A stretch of 64,000 bases of DNA from Merluccius polli. Taxonomy: Eukaryota; Chordata; Actinopteri; Gadiformes; Merlucciidae. This document shows positions 59,200 through 64,000 of this stretch, in pieces. The stretch's first letter is position 1. Each line of letters begins with the position of its first letter. A model generated the notes under the pieces. It was not told the origin of the DNA, did no database searches, and saw only the letters and a list, made by a program, of their open reading frames with translations. Both the position numbers and the translations under genes were made by a program. The stretch is from NCBI GenBank assembly GCA_030340625.1, contig JAOPHQ010006323.1, forward strand, positions 22,501 through 86,500. Direction: 5' to 3'.

Positions 59200-61500
59200 A
59201 TGGGATTTAAGGATTTCAGAATGATAACATTTCCCCCGACTTTCATTCACGGAAACAAAGCATTTAGTTGTGTCGCTCTTACACACACAAACACACACAC
59301 AAGTGATTGTGTGCATGTGTACGTGCGACGTGTCTAAGTGTATTAAGTGTATGTGTGTATTCCTGTTCTCCTTAGAGATACATTATTTTTAGCCAGCCCC
59401 CGTTCTTCCACCGCCACCGCTCCTCTGACAATCAGAGCTGCTCCACTTTCTCTGGCCTCTCCTGTGGTCCCAACAGCTCTGATCAGGGGCCCAGCTCTGC
59501 AGAGGCTCAGCTGAAACACTCGCCGCGTCAGGGCCCATGCCATCACAGGGGCCCCCCCTTGCTTGAAATGATGAAAACTTGTTTTGTGTACCTCATTTCC
59601 ACCCCCACCCTCCCCTCTCTGCCATGACGAGCTTCGACCTTGTCTGGTGTGGGCCTAGACCTTGTCGGGTGTGAGCCCTTATAGACCTTGTCTGGTGTGG
59701 GCCCCAGGTGGTGGACCATCTCGCCAGGGCCATTGGGTTTTGTGGCACAATGCATTGACTGTTACTCCTCCTACCATGTAGGAGAGGCCTTGATACCATG
59801 TGACTTACAGTAAATTCAGTGGTTCATCGGATTCAAACCAAGCACATTTCGGGTAAGATGTGAGCACCTGTAGCCACGGCGTTATCCCCGCTGTGCATGC
59901 TGTTTTTTTAGTTCTGCTAAAACAGCTATACACAAAGCTATAGCTATACTTTACTAATCATTTTTTAAATTAATTTATTAATTATTTTTTGGGGAGAAAA
60001 ACATGTTCGATGGACAAGCATAATGAGAAGCAATAGAAAAGTTAAGGGATCAGGGCAGGGGCCGTGTTGCATTTCATCAACTTAAGTCTTATATAAAATT
60101 TTATTTAAAAAACGAATCCCGCCAAGTATGACAACATGCAGAGGGAATGCATGATGTTGATTGGAAGAGGAGAGGAATTGGCAGAGTCCTTACAGTAACA
60201 AGCGTATATAAACGGTACATTTTTGGACATGTAGAAAGAACAGCGCGTTCAGAAAAGCCAAACTCACAAGCGCCACGAGGATGAAAGAATAAAAGACTTT
60301 CCAGCATTGGACACGCGTCAAGATGAACACATGATACTAATGGTTGGTTTATTTTTAGAGGAACCTCAAGCTGTAATGCTTTAAAAAATGTAATGATGTA
60401 TGACATGTCAGTACTGTCTCCATAAAAGACATAATTCTCCTTCCTTGACGGCAGCGACTTTGAATTTCACACCCCGGCTAACATGCTAACAGGAAGTAGC
60501 CACAGGGGGAGACCACATGGTTGGAGCTGCGATTGGATGAAACCATAGTTTATTAAATTAAATAAAAAAGATGACTAAAATAGACCTACACATAATACAT
60601 CTCCAGAACATCCTTTCACTGAGGTCCCTGGCCTGGACCAGTCAATCCAGCTGCCTGTACTTGTTAATGTGTGCTATCCTGTATTGCTTGAAAAGGTGCC
60701 AAAATGTCTGCCTCCTACCCTGTATGTGCCAGGTTGGGATAAAAAAAAAAGCTAAAATTAAACCAACAAAGAGCCATGTGCTGACTATGCGTCCACGGAC
60801 AAACAAATATATGGCTACGTGGGAGACCGTGACTAAAATCCTTATTGACATCGCCTCTGGTTCATCCTCATTGCCGTGCTAAGCAATAAGTTATAAGTTA
60901 TAAGCCAATTCCTTGTTTTTATCTTGAGAACTGATCTCTCTTCGTGTCTGTCTCCCCTGGACGGTCAGCCTGACATAACGCGTTGAATTTCAAGTGTGTG
61001 TCTGAGTCTTGTAAGGTCATTGGCCTGTTGTTCTCTCCTGTGGGTTATACATCTTTTTGCCTTTTTCTTTTTTCGTGGCTGCACAATGTCTGAGTGAAGT
61101 TGTTTTGTACTCTCTCAGTGTCTCTCACTGTCCACTTAACTGTATAGCATGTGAGCAGAGAGACAGAGAGAGAGAGAGAGCTTCATAAAGAGTTGATTTA
61201 TTTTTTCCTCCATGGACACGTGCCAGTGAAGAACTAAACAGACTTGCTGGATCTCAAAACGTCTGTCTAGTCTGTGTCCGTTGCCACCTTCTTCTGTCTT
61301 AATATCTACTTTCATGTGCTTTCATGCGAGGGGCGTAGCATTGTCAAAATCAAAAACAGGATTTCTAAAAGTGGGTGGATATGCGCATGCATTCATGACA
61401 TCTAATGTATAACCTTTCCTTAAGCCATATGCATCTACTGTAGCAGTGGATCACATTAAGGGGGACATTTTAATTTGTAGCACTATGCAACAACACAAAG
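59200..61500. other. Intergenic DNA, no gene recognised
   Basis: Nothing coding is supported. A short direct repeat on the theme CCTTGTCTGGTGTGGGCC occurs three times at about 59638-59705. The 103-codon open frame at 60571-60882 has no domain, and I see no splice or promoter context for it. Confidence 0.5.
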
Positions 61501-61505
61501 CAGAC

Positions 61506-61540
<35 letters not shown>

Positions 61541-61542
61541 GG
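61506..61542. repeat. (GA)n followed by a G run
   Basis: About 12 GA units run directly into about 14 Gs. Confidence 0.92.
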
Positions 61543-62010
61543 GGACAAGCAGTGAGGGGAGGGGGGGTGAAGTGGCAAAGTAAACAGTCAGTTCAGTCTT
61601 CCTCATCCACAGGGTACCAATATAGCTGTGAAGTGATCGCCCCAGTTCCCTCCCAGATTCCCTGGGGATTTGTAAAGGTGGTCACCGCAATGCAGACCCC
61701 ACCAAGATCCAGTGGTGGAGGACGGATGTGGTCCACACATCTGCCTGTTGATGTTGCTAACTTGGTCTCTCATACCCTTTTCCCACCAACGCGACCTAGT
61801 TCTAGTGCTGGGCGGGTGCCGGTGCTCAGTTGGTTCAATTTGCGAAACCTTCTTTGAACCGGTTTGCTTTTCCCCAGACTAGAGAGCCACGTCATTAGGT
61901 GTAACCGGCTGCTCATAGGGTCGCCTAACTGGGTTTCATAAGAAAATAATAAACGCACATGCAGCATCCGGTTGAACATCCGTCAAACGCTTTATTAACA
62001 CTATATTACT

Positions 62011-62117
<107 letters not shown>

Positions 62118-62237
62118 CCCCTTTCTCCTATGACAAAGGGATAAATCAACAGGGACTAACAGGAATGATCTGTTACGATAGTAATCGATGCGATTCCATG
62201 TGAAGCTTTCCCCCTGGTCAAAACGGTATTCTCACTA

Positions 62238-62582
62238 GTATAAGTGGCTGTTTTAACATTTAATAGCTAGACTGGATATGTGTTGCAGATATGTGTAATT
62301 CAATTTTTCCCCAAAATGATCATTTCAGATATCCACGTCATTCTTCCTAGGACAAATGACTAATTCATTTTTTTCCATTCATGTGTATTAGGCTTTCAAT
62401 TTCAGATAACCACAATTCCATTTATGATGATATCAGCAATATTATTCTTACTCAGAAAAAACTCCCATTCCAATCCAATTCTTACTAGCCATAATTTACT
62501 CTCAGGATATCTGAAATGATGGATAGGAATTACAGATATCTGCAACACAGTCTAGCTGTTAAATGTCAAAATGGCTTGCCAT
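62238..62582. mobile_element. GATATC-rich palindromic MITE, copy 2
   Basis: The left terminus (GGCTGTTTTAACATTTAATA, then GCTAGACTGG) pairs with the right terminus (CAGTCTAGCTGTTAAATGTC, then AAAATGGCTTGCC). The interior is rich in CAGATATCC and GATATCTGCAA palindromes. It is the same family as 56230-56690. Confidence 0.82.
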
Positions 62583-62759
62583 AAGATTTGTGTTTTTAAA
62601 AATGGCGGTTTTAGTTGGTCTCCCCCCCCCCCCCCCCCCCCGGCCCCTGACGTAAGCAGTTCTTGGTTCAAGACAAGCAAAGAGTTGGTGCCGTAAGACG
62701 CCGGCTCCGAACCAACTCTCAAACCAAACTGCCTTGGTGGAAATTTGTTGGATTGGAAT

Positions 62760-64000
62760 GCACTGTAATAATATGGTAAGATGAATATGATTTATCGATC
62801 CGTCTCCGAATATGAGGTGTTGATATGCAAGTGTCAGGCGTCTCACCGAATCCATCGCTCAGCAGCGCAGTCACTGACGTTAATTTTTATTAGTGGACCG
62901 AGACTCTCTCCCTCTCATTCTCCCTCCCTCCCATTCTCCCTCCCTCCCTCCCCTTCCTCAATTGTGTCAAGCAGTCTGGGCATTTAAGGCCAGTGAATAA
63001 TATACACATACAACATACATGCATCCTGTTCTAAAGCGCCTTCCTATAGATAGAGAGACGTGTCCTGGGCTGATACCATGAAGCGTCAGCGCACACATTG
63101 TTGAGCGGAAACGTCACAGGTTTCAAGTAATCCGTCATGTTTATTATAGAGGCAGATGTGTTTACAGTTCTCCGCGGAAAGGATAAGGATGGAGCGAAAG
63201 GAAATATTAGCCTAAGTAGTGTAAAACCGCGAAACGCTTTTTTTTTCTTTTTTCGTGTCGCTGCAGGGCTAATGCTAGCCTGTTTCTCATCTGGGAGAAC
63301 GTAATCCGTCATCCAACCCCGAGCTAAGATTGGGTTTCTGCCGGGACACGGGGTGTGTGTGTGCAGACAACACCCTTGGGATTGCACACCTTGATGTGTC
63401 ACGCCACTCAAAGCACACATAATGAAACGCCCCTGAATCACAGTGACGGTGTCAAAAGGCCCCCGTTATACGACACCGACACCCCACGGCCCTAAGCCCT
63501 CGGAAGGGAGCGCGGAAATCAAACTTCCCAAAACCCAGTGGGGGATTAGGAGGAAACGTTGAAGGAACACAAAAGCGTGATCCCCCCCCCCATCCGGACG
63601 CTAGGAGAGCAATATGTAGCGGTAGCCAAGGACATAACAAGGATTCAAGCATTTCAACTTTTAATCGTTTTAATTATGTTAGAGAAGGGTGACCGGACGT
63701 CCCGCGTTTTCCGGGGAAAGTCCCCATGTTTGGTGACCTGTCCCCGGCTGGAGCTGTACCCGAAAATGTCCCTGTTAAAAATATAAAAATAATATAAATA
63801 ATAAATAATAATATAAATAATATAAAATATATTAATAGATTTAAAAATGGCAAAGGGTCTAGCTTGCTGATGAATATTCATTTTGAGACAGTTGGTCATT
63901 AGTATTGTGTCTATGATAGGCTGCGGGACCTCGCTACACAGGGGTCTATCTATCGACTTTATACCATTAGCAGGTACGAGTGATCACAAACAATAGGCTA
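62760..64000. other. Non-coding right edge with repeat fragments
   Basis: No exon is supported. A segment at 63688-63780 (GGTGACCGGACGTCCCGCG to CCCGAAAATGTCCCTGTTAA) resembles a dispersed fish repeat. C runs occur at about 62623-62641 and 63583-63592, and an AT-rich tract lies at 63775-63840. Confidence 0.5.

Noticed and set aside
58785..59210. Cys-Val and His-Thr rich frames of up to 141 codons
   Set aside because: They are produced by a GT-rich minisatellite on both strands.
60571..60882. 103-codon open frame
   Set aside because: It has no domain, no splice or promoter signal, and an ordinary AT-rich composition.

Overview
This is vertebrate nuclear DNA, almost certainly from a teleost fish. 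Genes are split into many short exons with GT-AG introns. The intergenic DNA is full of (CA)n, (GA)n and (AT)n microsatellites, fish-type hAT and Harbinger transposons and tRNA-derived SINEs. The gene order acsl5 - gucy2g - tectb matches the conserved vertebrate block that lies on human 10q25. No bacterial operon, CRISPR array, rRNA or tRNA gene is present.

Layout. 1-9.56 kb: no recognisable host gene; it holds a 2.9 kb hAT element (3336-6239) with a perfect 8-bp target-site duplication and a 182-bp hAT-like MITE nested inside it. 9.56-9.79 kb: a possible head-to-head pair of first exons (9564-9605 minus, 9708-9788 plus). 10.5-19.8 kb, minus strand: complete acsl5, 20 coding exons, 682 codons, with a second hAT element (16118-19341) in its first coding intron. 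22.0-31.7 kb, plus strand: complete gucy2g, a receptor guanylate cyclase with 22 coding exons and 1140 codons. 32.6-37.0 kb, minus strand: complete tectb (beta-tectorin), 9 coding exons and 330 codons, tail-to-tail with gucy2g. 39.3-41.2 kb, minus strand: a four-exon, 199-codon secreted Dickkopf-family gene. 41.4-48.6 kb: gene-free, low-complexity DNA. 48.6-50.3 kb: a candidate promoter, a very long purine/GT-rich leader and a signal-peptide first exon (50239-50293, plus) of a gene that is not further visible. 52.4-56.0 kb: two exons of a decayed SET-domain gene flanking an intron that contains a perfect 45-bp-stem hairpin and about 3.8 copies of an 833-846 bp tandem repeat. 56-64 kb: nested MITEs, a Harbinger remnant and simple repeats.

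In each of the four complete gene models, coding-exon lengths sum to a multiple of three and splice phases agree at every junction. That agreement is the main support for the exon coordinates. The genes are not a pathway: ACSL5 activates fatty acids, GC-G makes cGMP, TECTB builds the tectorial membrane and otolithic matrices, and the Dkk-like protein is a secreted Wnt-type modulator. They share a chromosomal block rather than a function. The most unusual observations are the SET-remnant, hairpin and tandem-array locus, the loss of two cysteines in the first Dkk domain, the absence of a basic cleavage site in TECTB, and one GC-rich tandem motif shared by insertions in two unrelated hAT elements.
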